Of a stretch of 37,296 bases of DNA, positions 9,478 through 17,447 are shown in pieces. Below the pieces are notes generated by a model that searched no databases, was not told where the DNA came from, and saw nothing but the letters and a program-made list of their open reading frames with translations. This stretch comes from Victivallaceae bacterium (GTDB lineage Bacteria > Verrucomicrobiota > Lentisphaeria > Victivallales > Victivallaceae). Numbering within the stretch: position 1 is the first letter of the stretch; every line of letters starts with the position of its first letter. Made by a program: the position numbers and the translations under genes. Location: assembly GCA_024405715.1 (NCBI GenBank), contig JAKSOG010000003.1:1-37296 (forward strand), read 5' to 3'.

Positions 9478-11636
9478 TTTTGATTCTCCTCGGAACGGAC
9501 TCCGGCGAGATCAAGCGTTTCCGCCGGGTCGAAAAAGCCCCGTTTTTTGGCATATGCGCCTTTTTTGAAATGGAAGTCGCGTTTTTTGACGTCGACAAAA
9601 CCGGGGTCGGCAAATTCGGAATGAAGATCGCGTCCCAGTTCCCGCCATGCGGCAAAATCACAGCTCCACTCGTATTTTTCCGCCAAAAGTTCGGCGATCG
9701 CCGCGAAAACGGCGGCGCGTTTCGCTTTCGGAGCGGCGTCCCAGAAAAGGTTGCCGTCGCAATAAAACTGATCGCGTTCTTTCATATCCATAAACATCGA
9801 ACGGAAAAAAGGACCGCCTTCCGAAACGAAAATATTGCCGAAAATATTGGCGACGCGCGACGTGCATTCTCCCGGAAAAGCGTATTCGGGCGTCCACGTT
9901 TTTCCGCGCGTAAGCGTCAGTTGATGCGCCCGGTTGCAAGCGAAAAGATTGCCGCGTACGATCGTTTCGCGCCCGAAATGCTGATGAAATCCCTCTTTGG
10001 CGCAGTCGTAGCAGACGTTGTTTTCGATGACTTCGTGCGACGACCCTTCATCGCAATAAATGCCCCATCCGCCGTAAATGCGGCAGAAAATATCGTGGAT
10101 GTGATTGTTGTAAACGCGCGTTCCGGGCTGAATGCCGAGGAGGTAAACGCCTCCCATATCGCAGAGCATTCCCTTGCCGAGGTCGTGAATGTGATTGAAA
10201 CCGATGCGGTTTTCCCGGCAGCTCGAATCGCCGAATCCCCAGCTCCACCCGACGGAAAACCCCGAATAGTAAAGGTCGTGGATATGGTTATGCTCCAACC
10301 GATTTCCCCAGGCGTGCCCGACGAGAAATCCGCTCGCCGCCGGATAAAAATTGCCGCAATCGTGAATATGGTTGTCGCACGCCGAAACGTGATGCGTGGC
10401 AAAGGGATAAAGTTCGGGACGCCGCGCGACGTTCGCGCCGTTGATGACGACGCCGCCCGCGCCCATATGATGGATCGTGTTGTATTCCAGTTTGACGTCG
10501 CTGCAACCGCCCGTCAGGGCGATGCCGTAGAAATTGGAGTCGTAAATTTCGCATCCGCGGATCCGGCAACGGCGCGCGCCCGCAAGCAGCAACACGCCCG
10601 GAAGTTGCGCCGCCGCCTGGGGGCTCCCGGAAGAATCGACGTTGTTTTCCGGTTGACCTTCCCAGAAATCCTTGGCGAAAAAGTTGGGCAGAGCGTGCGG
10701 CAGACGGCTTGCATTCGGAAAAGTATAATTTTTGCTGATCTGCGGACGGCCCGCGCCGCCGTGGCGGAAACGCAACCCCTCGAAGGAAATGTCTTCGACG
10801 AAGCGGTTTTTTTCCGGTTCCCCGATCAGCGCGACGAGGACCGGCAGCCGCGCGACCCAGGCATCGAGCGTTTCCGGCTTTTCACCGCGCCGGGGCAGAT
10901 AATAGACATATGAGTCGGTGTTGTCGAAATAAAATTCGCCGGGGTCGGTCAGCGCTTCGCGTACGTTCTGCCAATAGTAGCGCACCGATTTTTCATTGAA
11001 ACGCCACGCGCTACTTTTTTTGAACCGGATGCGCCGGGCAACGGGATCGACGCAAGCGATCGGCAGACGGCTGTCCGTCCAGAGTTGAAGCACGAGCGCT
11101 TCGATCCCGTCCCGATTGTACCACGCGGGATCGAAGTCGCCTTCTCTGTAATAAAACGCTTCGCTCGCATTGTGAAATTCGTCCGCGTCGACGGGACAAG
11201 TCTTTTCGATTTCCAGCGGTTGCCCGCCGGGAAATTTCGGGTAGGACGCGACGCGCGCCGCCCGTCCGTTGACGTAAAGATTTTCGATGCGCCCGTCAAA
11301 AACCGCATATTCAGGTACACAAGCCCGCAAGACCGTCCTGCCGTTGATACGGCATTTTTCCCATCCGGAAAGCTTTACGCCGCCATCGAAAACCGGGATC
11401 TCGCCTTTCGCCGCGGCGAAAGTGATCCCCGCAGGATCGTCCGGCGTAATGACGACGGGGGAACGCAACGGATAGACCCCTCCCCGGCAGATCACGGTAA
11501 CGTGATCCGCCGCCTGATGCGTCGCGCGCAACCGGGCGACCTCCCTGACCGCCGCCTGGATCGAATGCAACGCGGCGGGTTTTTCCCCTTTTTCAAACCG
11601 GCGGTCTTCCGGCGCGATCACAAGTTCGCGGACCAT
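9474..11636 (-). CDS. Right-handed beta-helix protein, GH141-like, no signal peptide
   Basis: This 720-residue paralogue of the next gene in the operon shares the same layout: VTVICRGGVYPLRSPVVI, PVFDGG, LYVNGRAARVASYP, then a long beta-helix with DMGGVYLLGIQPGTRVYNN, YCDEGSSHE and GFHQHFGRE. The C-terminal PGFVDVKKRDFHF and FFDPAETLDLAG endings are nearly the same in both proteins. No signal peptide is present: the N-terminus is MVRELVIAPEDRRFEKG, and only AT-rich non-coding sequence lies upstream, so a cytoplasmic location is likely if the start is right. AGGGG lies 9 bases before the ATG. It is the first gene of the three-gene operon. Function is inferred as a glycoside hydrolase acting on imported or intracellular oligosaccharide. 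Confidence 0.82.
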   Translation of the reverse strand: MVRELVIAPEDRRFEKGEKPAALHSIQAAVREVARLRATHQAADHVTVICRGGVYPLRSPVVITPDDPAGITFAAAKGEIPVFDGGVKLSGWEKCRINGRTVLRACVPEYAVFDGRIENLYVNGRAARVASYPKFPGGQPLEIEKTCPVDADEFHNASEAFYYREGDFDPAWYNRDGIEALVLQLWTDSRLPIACVDPVARRIRFKKSSAWRFNEKSVRYYWQNVREALTDPGEFYFDNTDSYVYYLPRRGEKPETLDAWVARLPVLVALIGEPEKNRFVEDISFEGLRFRHGGAGRPQISKNYTFPNASRLPHALPNFFAKDFWEGQPENNVDSSGSPQAAAQLPGVLLLAGARRCRIRGCEIYDSNFYGIALTGGCSDVKLEYNTIHHMGAGGVVINGANVARRPELYPFATHHVSACDNHIHDCGNFYPAASGFLVGHAWGNRLEHNHIHDLYYSGFSVGWSWGFGDSSCRENRIGFNHIHDLGKGMLCDMGGVYLLGIQPGTRVYNNHIHDIFCRIYGGWGIYCDEGSSHEVIENNVCYDCAKEGFHQHFGRETIVRGNLFACNRAHQLTLTRGKTWTPEYAFPGECTSRVANIFGNIFVSEGGPFFRSMFMDMKERDQFYCDGNLFWDAAPKAKRAAVFAAIAELLAEKYEWSCDFAAWRELGRDLHSEFADPGFVDVKKRDFHFKKGAYAKKRGFFDPAETLDLAGVRSEENQK

Positions 11637-11679
11637 CGCGTTTTGCCCCTTTTTTCCGTTATTCCTGAAACATCCTCAA

Positions 11680-11708
11680 AAATTATCACGCAAAACGCGC
11701 TTTTTCAA
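11680..11708 (-). promoter_or_regulatory. Candidate sigma-70 promoter for the beta-helix/transporter operon
   Basis: On the minus strand TTGAAA (11703-11708) is followed after 17 bases by TAATTT (11680-11685), or after 15 bases by GATAAT (11682-11687). It lies between the terminator of the rhamnose operon and the first beta-helix gene, about 45 bases before its ATG, where a promoter is expected. The match is moderate. Confidence 0.4.
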
Positions 11709-11730
11709 GCGCGCGCGCGAAAACGCACGC

Positions 11731-11762
11731 AAAAAAAAAGACCGTCGCCTGAAGCGACAGTC
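11731..11762 (-). terminator. Rho-independent terminator of the rhamnose operon
   Basis: On the minus strand GACTGTCGC-TTCAG-GCGACGGTC forms a 9-bp stem with one G-U pair, followed by nine T. It sits about 30 bases after the stop codon of the nucleotidyltransferase gene and separates the rhamnose operon from the beta-helix operon. Confidence 0.85.
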
Positions 11763-11790
11763 CTTTGGCGTGGCAAAAACAAACGGGCTT

Positions 11791-12924
11791 TCAGCGGCAA
11801 CGCGATCGCGATGCCGTTTTCCAGGAATGTTCGATGCGTTTCCGGATTTTCATTTCTCCGGTAACGTTCCGGTCGGGGAAACAGTATCCTTTTGCCAGCG
11901 CCGCCGCTTTGCCGGCAAGATCCCGCGCCAGAAAAAGAAGATAACGCGCGGTACCGTCGCCCATTTGCGGATAGCGGTAGCGCAAATTGTCCCGGCGCAA
12001 ACGCAGCAATTGCGCTTTCAACCAAAAAAGCGACAGCAAACTTCCGCTCCGGGCATTGCGTTCGCAGCAACGGGGATCGTTTTCGTCGGCATTCGTCAGC
12101 AACCAACTCCGGAGCGCGGCGATCTCCCCGTCCGCGAAGACGATCCCCGTCGGATGGCGTCCCCGGAAAAATTCAGGGAAAGCCGCCAGAAACAACGCGG
12201 GATGCGCGATGCGCCACCGGCGTGCGAGCGCGGTGATTTTTTGCCAGTCGACGGGCTCGGCGCGCAAGAGAAATTCGACGTCGACAAGCCCTTTGAGCAG
12301 TTGCCGCCAACTTCGCGCTCCGACGAGCGTATGACGGAAAATCATCGTCAGATTCAATTCCGCCGTAAGACGTCTTTCGTATTTTTTGCCGGGGACGGCG
12401 CGCGTTTCGCTCCACAGCGTTTCACCGGGAACGGGGAAATTGGGCAACGAAAAATGCGGTTCGACACAGAAGCCGTCTTTGCTCCGCACCCCGGCGTGAT
12501 GATCGCTGAAACTGTCCAGTGCGCATCGCCAATTATCGCGCTGCAAAAAAGCGCAGAATCTTTTGAGGTCGCGCGGATGCACCCAGATGTCCCAGTCGCC
12601 GAAACTCCGCAACGCGGGATAGGGATAAACACGAAATGCGAGATCCGCTCCTTTGACGGGAACGAAAGGAATTTCCTCTTTTTCCAGTTGCGCAAAAAGC
12701 TGTTCCAACGCCATTTTCTGCCGCATGGCTTCGGTACTGGCGCACAGATACGCTTCCAGGAAATCCCGTCCGGGCTTGCATCCGTTTTCGCAACTCAAAT
12801 AATAGCACAACGGAGCGAAAGTCGTACCGCGCAGATACGTTTCGTCGGGGATCAACGCACCGGACGTTGAAAACGCCGCACCGACCCAAGCGAGCAACGC
12901 CGATACTTTCTCTGCCTGATCCAT
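11791..12924 (-). CDS. Nucleotidyltransferase family protein (NTP_transf_5-like)
   Basis: This 377-residue protein has the hallmark of the PF14907-type nucleotidyltransferases found in polysaccharide loci. LEQLFAQLEKEEIPFVPVKG (K91, G92) is followed by LRSFGDWDIWVHPRDL, whose D110 and D112 form the acidic pair of the NTase fold. A later FCVEPHFSLPN strand would supply a third acid. The Arg-rich C-terminal third has no clear motif. The family is common in exopolysaccharide and natural-product clusters, but its substrate is not established. It is the last gene before the terminator, 19 bases after the rfbD stop. The ribosome binding site is weak, so it may depend on coupling with rfbD. Confidence 0.75.
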   Translation of the reverse strand: MDQAEKVSALLAWVGAAFSTSGALIPDETYLRGTTFAPLCYYLSCENGCKPGRDFLEAYLCASTEAMRQKMALEQLFAQLEKEEIPFVPVKGADLAFRVYPYPALRSFGDWDIWVHPRDLKRFCAFLQRDNWRCALDSFSDHHAGVRSKDGFCVEPHFSLPNFPVPGETLWSETRAVPGKKYERRLTAELNLTMIFRHTLVGARSWRQLLKGLVDVEFLLRAEPVDWQKITALARRWRIAHPALFLAAFPEFFRGRHPTGIVFADGEIAALRSWLLTNADENDPRCCERNARSGSLLSLFWLKAQLLRLRRDNLRYRYPQMGDGTARYLLFLARDLAGKAAALAKGYCFPDRNVTGEMKIRKRIEHSWKTASRSRCR

Positions 12925-12943
12925 AAAACGGCGATCCGTGAAA

Positions 12944-13789
12944 TCAGAATTCCGTTTTCATAAATTCCGCCAGCGCGTCGTGCCAGTCGGGCATCGGAGG
13001 CAGACCGCAGAGACGGAGCATTTTCTTTTCCAGCCGCGAATTCAGCGGGCGCGGAGCCGGACGCGGAAACTCCTGCGTGGTACAGGGCACGACCTTTTGG
13101 TCGATCCCCGCCAGACGGAAGATCTCGCGGGCGAATTCGCACCATGACGCTTCGCCTTCGCAAGTCATATGAAACGTGCCGACCAACTCCGGACGGCCGA
13201 GGATGGTTTTGAGTTGCCGCGCCACCGCGAACGCGGACGTGGGATTGCCGCGCGGGGCGCCGACGGCTGTAGGTTCCGGATGCGTGCCGTCGGCAAGTTT
13301 CATCATCGCGTGTACGAAACTCGGTCCGCCCGCGCCGTAAAGCCAGCTGATGCGGCAGATCACATGATCGGGACAATGACGCCGGATCATTTCCTCGCCG
13401 GCGAATTTGGTTTTTCCGTAGACGGTATGCGCGCCTCCGGCGACGTCGAATTCGTGATAGGGGCGGTCGAGTTCCCCGCCGAAAACGTAATCGGTGGAAA
13501 TCGCCGCAAGCCGGATGCCGTGACGATGACACGCCGCCGCCACGTTCATCGAACCGACGGCGTTGAGTTTGTAGGCGAGATCGACTTCCGTTTCGCATTT
13601 GTCGACCGCCGTCATCGCGGCGCAGTGGATCACGGCGTCGGGCGCGGCGGCGGCGAGAAAGCGGTCGAAAACCGCCGCGTCGGTGATGTCGCATCCGGGC
13701 AGATCGGCAACGATCAGGTCGTCATCCGTGAAGACGCGCTGCAGCGTGCGTCCGAGCATCCCCTTGCCTCCGGTGACGAGAATTTTCAT
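12944..13789 (-). CDS. rfbD: dTDP-4-dehydrorhamnose reductase
   Basis: This 281-residue short-chain-dehydrogenase-type enzyme makes the last step of dTDP-L-rhamnose synthesis, NAD(P)H reduction of dTDP-4-keto-L-rhamnose. Visible are the nucleotide-binding VTGGKGMLGR (residues 5-14), T99 in STDYVFGG, and the Y124-x-x-x-K128 pair in VYGKTKFAGEE. C-terminal sequence such as GNPTSAFAVARQL also fits the family. I chose the ATG at 13789 because it overlaps the rfbC stop as ATGA and begins directly with MKILVTGG. The frame stays open a further 468 bases upstream, but that stretch is antisense-like shadow across rfbC. It lies fourth in rfbB-A-C-D order. Confidence 0.95.
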   Translation of the reverse strand: MKILVTGGKGMLGRTLQRVFTDDDLIVADLPGCDITDAAVFDRFLAAAAPDAVIHCAAMTAVDKCETEVDLAYKLNAVGSMNVAAACHRHGIRLAAISTDYVFGGELDRPYHEFDVAGGAHTVYGKTKFAGEEMIRRHCPDHVICRISWLYGAGGPSFVHAMMKLADGTHPEPTAVGAPRGNPTSAFAVARQLKTILGRPELVGTFHMTCEGEASWCEFAREIFRLAGIDQKVVPCTTQEFPRPAPRPLNSRLEKKMLRLCGLPPMPDWHDALAEFMKTEF

Positions 13790-14343
13790 TTTGCATCCTC
13801 CCACGGGGCGATCTCGCTGAAAAGAGGGTTGCGCGCGTCTTTTTCCGAGAGGATCCATTCTCCGGGATCGACGCGCCAGTCGATGCCCAACGCCGGATCG
13901 TCGAAACGGATGCCCCGTTCGGACGAAGGAGCGTAGGCGTTGTCGCATTTGTAGGCAAACACCGCCTCGTCGCTCAACACCGCGAAACCGTGGGCGAAAC
14001 CGCGGGGAATGAAAAGCTGGCGTTTGTTTTCGCCGGAAAGTTCCACCGCGACGTGTTTCCCGTAAGTGGGAGACCCCTTGCGGATGTCGACCGCCACGTC
14101 GAGCACGGCGCCCGCGAGGACCCGCACGAGTTTCGCCTGCGTATGGGGCGCCGCCTGCCAATGCAGTCCCCGCAACACGCCGAAACGGGATTTCGACTCG
14201 TTGTCCTGTACGAAACGGCAATGGATGCCGGCGGCGGCATACGCCGATTCGTTCCACGATTCAAAAAAGTATCCGCGCGCGTCACCGAAAATTTTCGGTT
14301 CGAGGATCAGCACGCCTTCGATATCGGTCCGGATGACGTTCAT
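13786..14343 (-). CDS. rfbC: dTDP-4-dehydrorhamnose 3,5-epimerase
   Basis: This 185-residue cupin-fold epimerase converts dTDP-4-keto-6-deoxyglucose to the L-rhamno form. The family signature DARGYFFESWN and the catalytic His (H61 in LRGLHWQ) are present, as is the acidic partner D169 in LSEKDA. IPRGFAHGF and YKCDNAYAPSSERGI complete the active-site face. A TTG codon 12 bases upstream (14353-14355) also keeps the frame open, but it directly abuts the AAGGA site. The ATG at 14343 gives the standard MNVIRT start and sits one base after the rfbA stop (TGA-T-ATG). The gene ends in an ATGA overlap with rfbD. Confidence 0.95.
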   Translation of the reverse strand: MNVIRTDIEGVLILEPKIFGDARGYFFESWNESAYAAAGIHCRFVQDNESKSRFGVLRGLHWQAAPHTQAKLVRVLAGAVLDVAVDIRKGSPTYGKHVAVELSGENKRQLFIPRGFAHGFAVLSDEAVFAYKCDNAYAPSSERGIRFDDPALGIDWRVDPGEWILSEKDARNPLFSEIAPWEDAK

Positions 14344-14344
14344 A

Positions 14345-15211
14345 TCAATTTTCAATCCTTTGGGCGAGATATTGTCCGTACCGGGTTTTCATAAGATCGG
14401 CGATGCTCCGGCGTACGTCGTCCTTGTCCATCCAGCCGTTTTCATAGGCGATCTCCTGAAGACAGGCGACCTGCAATCCCTGACGCGTTTCGATGGTGCG
14501 GATGAAATTCCCCGCGTCAAGCATCGCTTCGCAGGTGCCGGTGTCGAGCCACGCATATCCGCGGCCGAGCCGCTCGACGTGAAGATCGCCGCGCTTGAGA
14601 TATTCGTTGTTGACGCTGGTGATCTCCAGTTCGCCGCGCGCGGAGGGCTTGATCGTTTTGGCGATCCCGACGACATCGTTGTCGTAGAAATAAAGTCCCG
14701 TCACGGCGTAATGCGATTTGGGGTGTTCGGGTTTTTCCTCGATGGAAACCGCCCGGAAATCCCGGTCGAATTCGACGACGCCGAAACGTTCCGGATCACG
14801 GACGTAATATCCGAAAACGGTCGCCCCCCGCGGACGCGCCGCCGCCTTCTGCACGAGACCGCCGAGATTCGCGCCGTAAAAAATATTGTCTCCGAGCACG
14901 AGCGCGACGGAATCTTTCCCGATGAATTTCTCGCCGATGAGAAATGCCTGCGCCAGTCCTTCGGGTTTCGGCTGAACGGCATATTCCAACCGGATCCCGA
15001 AGCGGTCGCCGTCGCCGAGCAACCGGCGGAAAGCGCTCTGGTCTTCGGGGGTCGTGATGATCAGGATCTCGCGGATCCCGGCGAGCATCAGCACCGAGAG
15101 CGGATAATAGATCATCGGTTTGTCATAGACTGCAAGAAGTTGTTTCGACACGCCGCGCGTGATCGGATGCAGACGCGTCCCCGCGCCGCCCGCCAATACG
15201 ATACCTTTCAT
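14345..15211 (-). CDS. rfbA: Glucose-1-phosphate thymidylyltransferase
   Basis: This 288-residue enzyme makes dTDP-glucose from dTTP and glucose 1-phosphate. The nucleotidyltransferase signature is intact: [13 protein letters not shown] (residues 6-18), the [16 protein letters not shown] segment, PEGLAQAF (83-90), and D108 in LGDNIFYG as a metal ligand. [20 protein letters not shown] and GYAWLDTGT complete the sugar site. Length and order match RmlA. The start overlaps the rfbB stop by 4 bases (ATGA), so translation is probably coupled. Confidence 0.96.
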   Translation of the reverse strand: MKGIVLAGGAGTRLHPITRGVSKQLLAVYDKPMIYYPLSVLMLAGIREILIITTPEDQSAFRRLLGDGDRFGIRLEYAVQPKPEGLAQAFLIGEKFIGKDSVALVLGDNIFYGANLGGLVQKAAARPRGATVFGYYVRDPERFGVVEFDRDFRAVSIEEKPEHPKSHYAVTGLYFYDNDVVGIAKTIKPSARGELEITSVNNEYLKRGDLHVERLGRGYAWLDTGTCEAMLDAGNFIRTIETRQGLQVACLQEIAYENGWMDKDDVRRSIADLMKTRYGQYLAQRIEN

Positions 15212-16278
15212 TTCGTTTCCCCCGTTCCGAGCCGTTCCATTTTATAAGCGCCGTTGAGCACCCGGGCGCACCAGCTGTCGCGGTGGTCGAGGTACCATTG
15301 CACGGTTTTGCGGATGCCGCTTTCGAATGTTTCCCGCGGAGTCCAGCCGAGTTCGCGGCCGATTTTCGACGGGTCGATCGCGTAACGCAAATCGTGCCCG
15401 GGGCGATCCTTGACGTGAACGATCTGCTCCGCGTAGGATCTCCCGTCCGCACGGGGGCGCAGTTCGTCAAGAAGCGCGCAGATCGTTTTCACGACTTCGA
15501 TGTTCTTTTTTTCGTTGTGCCCGCCGATGTTGTAGGTCTCGCCCGGAACGCCCCGCGTGGCGACGAGATAGAGCGCGCGGGCGTGATCTTCAACGTAGAG
15601 CCAGTCGCGGATCTGCAATCCTTCCCCGTAGACCGGAAGTTCCTTGCCGTCCAGCGCGTGCAAAATGACCAGCGGGATCAGTTTTTCGGGGAAGTGATAC
15701 GGCCCGTAATTGTTGGAACAGTTGGTCACCAGCGTCGGCAATCCGAACGTGCGCTTCCAAGCCCGCACGAGGTGGTCGCTGGACGCCTTGCTCGCGCTGT
15801 ACGGCGAACTCGGCGCATAGGGGGTGGTTTCGCGGAAAAAGTCTTCCGGTCCTTCGAGGTCGCCGTAAACTTCGTCGGTCGAAATATGATGGAAACGGAA
15901 CGCCGCTTTTTCCGCATCGTCAAGCGAATGGAAATATTTGCGCGCGGCTTCGAGCAGCGTATAGGTGCCGATGATGTTGGTGCGGATGAATTCTCCGGGA
16001 CCGTCGATGGAGCGGTCGACGTGGCTTTCCGCCGCAAGATGCATGATATGCGTCGGCCGGAAATCGGCGAAAATGCGGTCGAGTTCCGCCGCGTCGCAAA
16101 TGTCCGTTTTCTCGAAGCGGAAACGTCCGGAACGGGAAACCGGAGCGAGGTTTTCCAAGTTGCCCGCATAGGTCAATTTATCGATCACGCAGACGGCGTC
16201 ATCCGTCTCGCCGACGATGTGCCGCACGACCGCGGAACCGATGAAACCGGCTCCCCCTGTCACGATGATGCGATTCAT
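15208..16278 (-). CDS. rfbB: dTDP-glucose 4,6-dehydratase
   Basis: This 356-residue extended short-chain dehydrogenase carries out the second step of dTDP-rhamnose synthesis. Visible are the NAD-binding GGAGFIG (residues 8-14), the active-site T134-D135-E136 in STDEVYGDL, and Y160-x-x-x-K164 in [19 protein letters not shown] and [11 protein letters not shown] are typical of RmlB. An AGGGA site lies 7 bases before the ATG. It follows the split rhamnosyltransferase gene by 36 bases and heads the rfbB-A-C-D set. Confidence 0.96.
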   Translation of the reverse strand: MNRIIVTGGAGFIGSAVVRHIVGETDDAVCVIDKLTYAGNLENLAPVSRSGRFRFEKTDICDAAELDRIFADFRPTHIMHLAAESHVDRSIDGPGEFIRTNIIGTYTLLEAARKYFHSLDDAEKAAFRFHHISTDEVYGDLEGPEDFFRETTPYAPSSPYSASKASSDHLVRAWKRTFGLPTLVTNCSNNYGPYHFPEKLIPLVILHALDGKELPVYGEGLQIRDWLYVEDHARALYLVATRGVPGETYNIGGHNEKKNIEVVKTICALLDELRPRADGRSYAEQIVHVKDRPGHDLRYAIDPSKIGRELGWTPRETFESGIRKTVQWYLDHRDSWCARVLNGAYKMERLGTGETK

Positions 16279-16314
16279 ATCGATTTCCCTTTCTTTATTG
16301 ATTTTCCGTCTTTT

Positions 16315-16875
16315 TCACAGCACTTCGGCATAGAGATCGGCGATGCGTTTCCAGACGTAGCGGCGGTGTGCGATCTCCCGCATCCGGGCGGCGACGGCGG
16401 CAAGTTTCGCGTCGGCCAAATCGGCGACGAGCGCGCGCAGACCGGCGGCGTCGCTGAAATAAAACGCCGCGTTTTCAGTCGTTTCCCGATTGAAGTTCAC
16501 GTCAAAAGCGGCGACGGGAAGCCCCACATACATCGCTTCGACGAGCGACGGATTGGTGCCGCCGCAACCGTGCCCGTGCAGATAAAGCGTACAGCGCGAA
16601 CGCAAAACGTCCAATTCCGCGAGATCGTAGACCGGATCGAGCAACGCGACGTTGCCGTCGTCGCGATAACGCCGTTTCAGCTTTTTCCCGTATTCGCTTT
16701 TGTTCCAGTTCCCGACGACGACGCAAGGCAGCGCGGCGTTTCCGGAAAACGCCTCCAAAATGAGATGGGGATTGTTTTCCGGTTCGATCCGGCAAATCGC
16801 CAGCGCGTACCGCGTCCATTTTTCCACCGGAAATTTCATTCGTTCATTCGCTTTCAAAGGGAATATTGTCGGCAC
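16315..16875 (-). CDS. DUF1972-type glycosyltransferase, C-terminal part (frameshifted)
   Basis: This is the second half of a glycosyltransferase whose first half lies just upstream in another frame. It reads ALAICRIEPENNPHLILEAF, then LHGHGCGGTNPSLVEAMYVG, then FDVNFNRETTENAAFYF. That is the GT4 nucleotide-sugar-binding domain of the DUF1972 family, which includes beta-1,4-rhamnosyltransferases of the Cps2T type. The nominal GTG start at 16875 lies inside the overlap and is probably not used. Deleting one A near 16848 joins the halves as ...NIPFES-DERMKFPVE..., giving about 357 residues, the family's usual size. The frame is otherwise undamaged, which fits a recent mutation or a sequence error. 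Confidence 0.75.
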   Translation of the reverse strand: MPTIFPLKANERMKFPVEKWTRYALAICRIEPENNPHLILEAFSGNAALPCVVVGNWNKSEYGKKLKRRYRDDGNVALLDPVYDLAELDVLRSRCTLYLHGHGCGGTNPSLVEAMYVGLPVAAFDVNFNRETTENAAFYFSDAAGLRALVADLADAKLAAVAARMREIAHRRYVWKRIADLYAEVL

Positions 16876-17386
16876 CGTATTCGATCAGGCGGCAGTCGCG
16901 ACGGTAAATTTTCCGCACATAATCGACGATGACCCGGTTGTCGCCGATGACCTCGTCGGCGCAACGGACCGCGCATCGTTCGGAAAAACGCAAATAACTC
17001 CGGGCAAGCGCGTTCCACTTCGCCCGCCGCCATTCGATGCCGTCGATGTTGACGACGATCGTTTTGCGGCATCCGAAAAAACGCAACAGCGGCAAAAGAC
17101 CGCACCCGCTGACGCCGAGGATGAGCAGCGTATCCGCATAAAAAAGCGCGTGAACGATCGCCGTCATATCGTAGAAAATGCTGGATATCCCGTTGGCGCG
17201 CAACGGCAGATACCGGAGCGAAACGTCGCCGATCTTTTCCGGGCGGACCGCGAAAGCGCTTTTCTGGCAATAGACGGTGAATTCGAAACGGTCGCGCAAA
17301 CGCAGAACAAGCTGCTCGGTAAAGCGCTCGAAACCGCCGTATTGCGCCGGAATTCCGACGATGCCGATGATCGCGACTTTTTTCAT
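16844..17386 (-). CDS. DUF1972-type glycosyltransferase, N-terminal part (frameshifted)
   Basis: This 180-residue fragment is the N-terminal Rossmann half of a DUF1972/GT4 glycosyltransferase. It opens with MKKVAIIGIVGIPAQYGGFE, the family's donor/acceptor loop, and includes TIVVNIDGIEWRRAKW and EVIGDNRVIVDYV. It stops at TGA 16844-16846 just after YGADNIPFESE, exactly where the family normally continues into its second domain, found in the +1 frame. Beside rfbBACD it would be expected to use dTDP-rhamnose, possibly as a chain-starting or extending rhamnosyltransferase. If the frameshift is real, the enzyme is inactive. Transcription probably starts at a promoter about 30-55 bases upstream. 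Confidence 0.78.
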   Translation of the reverse strand: MKKVAIIGIVGIPAQYGGFERFTEQLVLRLRDRFEFTVYCQKSAFAVRPEKIGDVSLRYLPLRANGISSIFYDMTAIVHALFYADTLLILGVSGCGLLPLLRFFGCRKTIVVNIDGIEWRRAKWNALARSYLRFSERCAVRCADEVIGDNRVIVDYVRKIYRRDCRLIEYGADNIPFESE

Positions 17387-17414
17387 ATCGTCCGGAGTTT
17401 TCTTCTAATCCTTA

Positions 17415-17442
17415 AATATATACAACTTTTCAAAAAATGCAA
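17415..17442 (-). promoter_or_regulatory. Candidate promoter for the rhamnose operon
   Basis: On the minus strand TTGCAT (17437-17442) is followed after 16 bases by TATATT (17415-17420) in a very AT-rich 60-base gap before the DUF1972 glycosyltransferase ATG at 17386. The sequence AAAAGTTG(C/T)AT occurs twice here. The -10 match is good and the -35 match is weak. Confidence 0.35.
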
Positions 17443-17447
17443 CTTTT

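Noticed and set aside
7978-10913. Long plus-strand ORFs opposite both beta-helix genes
   Set aside because: They have low-complexity Arg/Ala/Val/Asp-rich translations with no domain or ribosome site. The minus-strand proteins have full family motifs.
13790-14257. N-terminal extension of rfbD across rfbC
   Set aside because: The extension is Arg-rich shadow sequence. The ATGA overlap at 13786-13789 and the MKILVTGG start define rfbD.
16835-16850. Two tandem copies of TTCATTCG at the DUF1972 frameshift, as a phase-variation switch
   Set aside because: The in-frame TGA lies in the first copy, so gain or loss of a unit does not restore the reading frame. The repeat alone cannot act as the switch.
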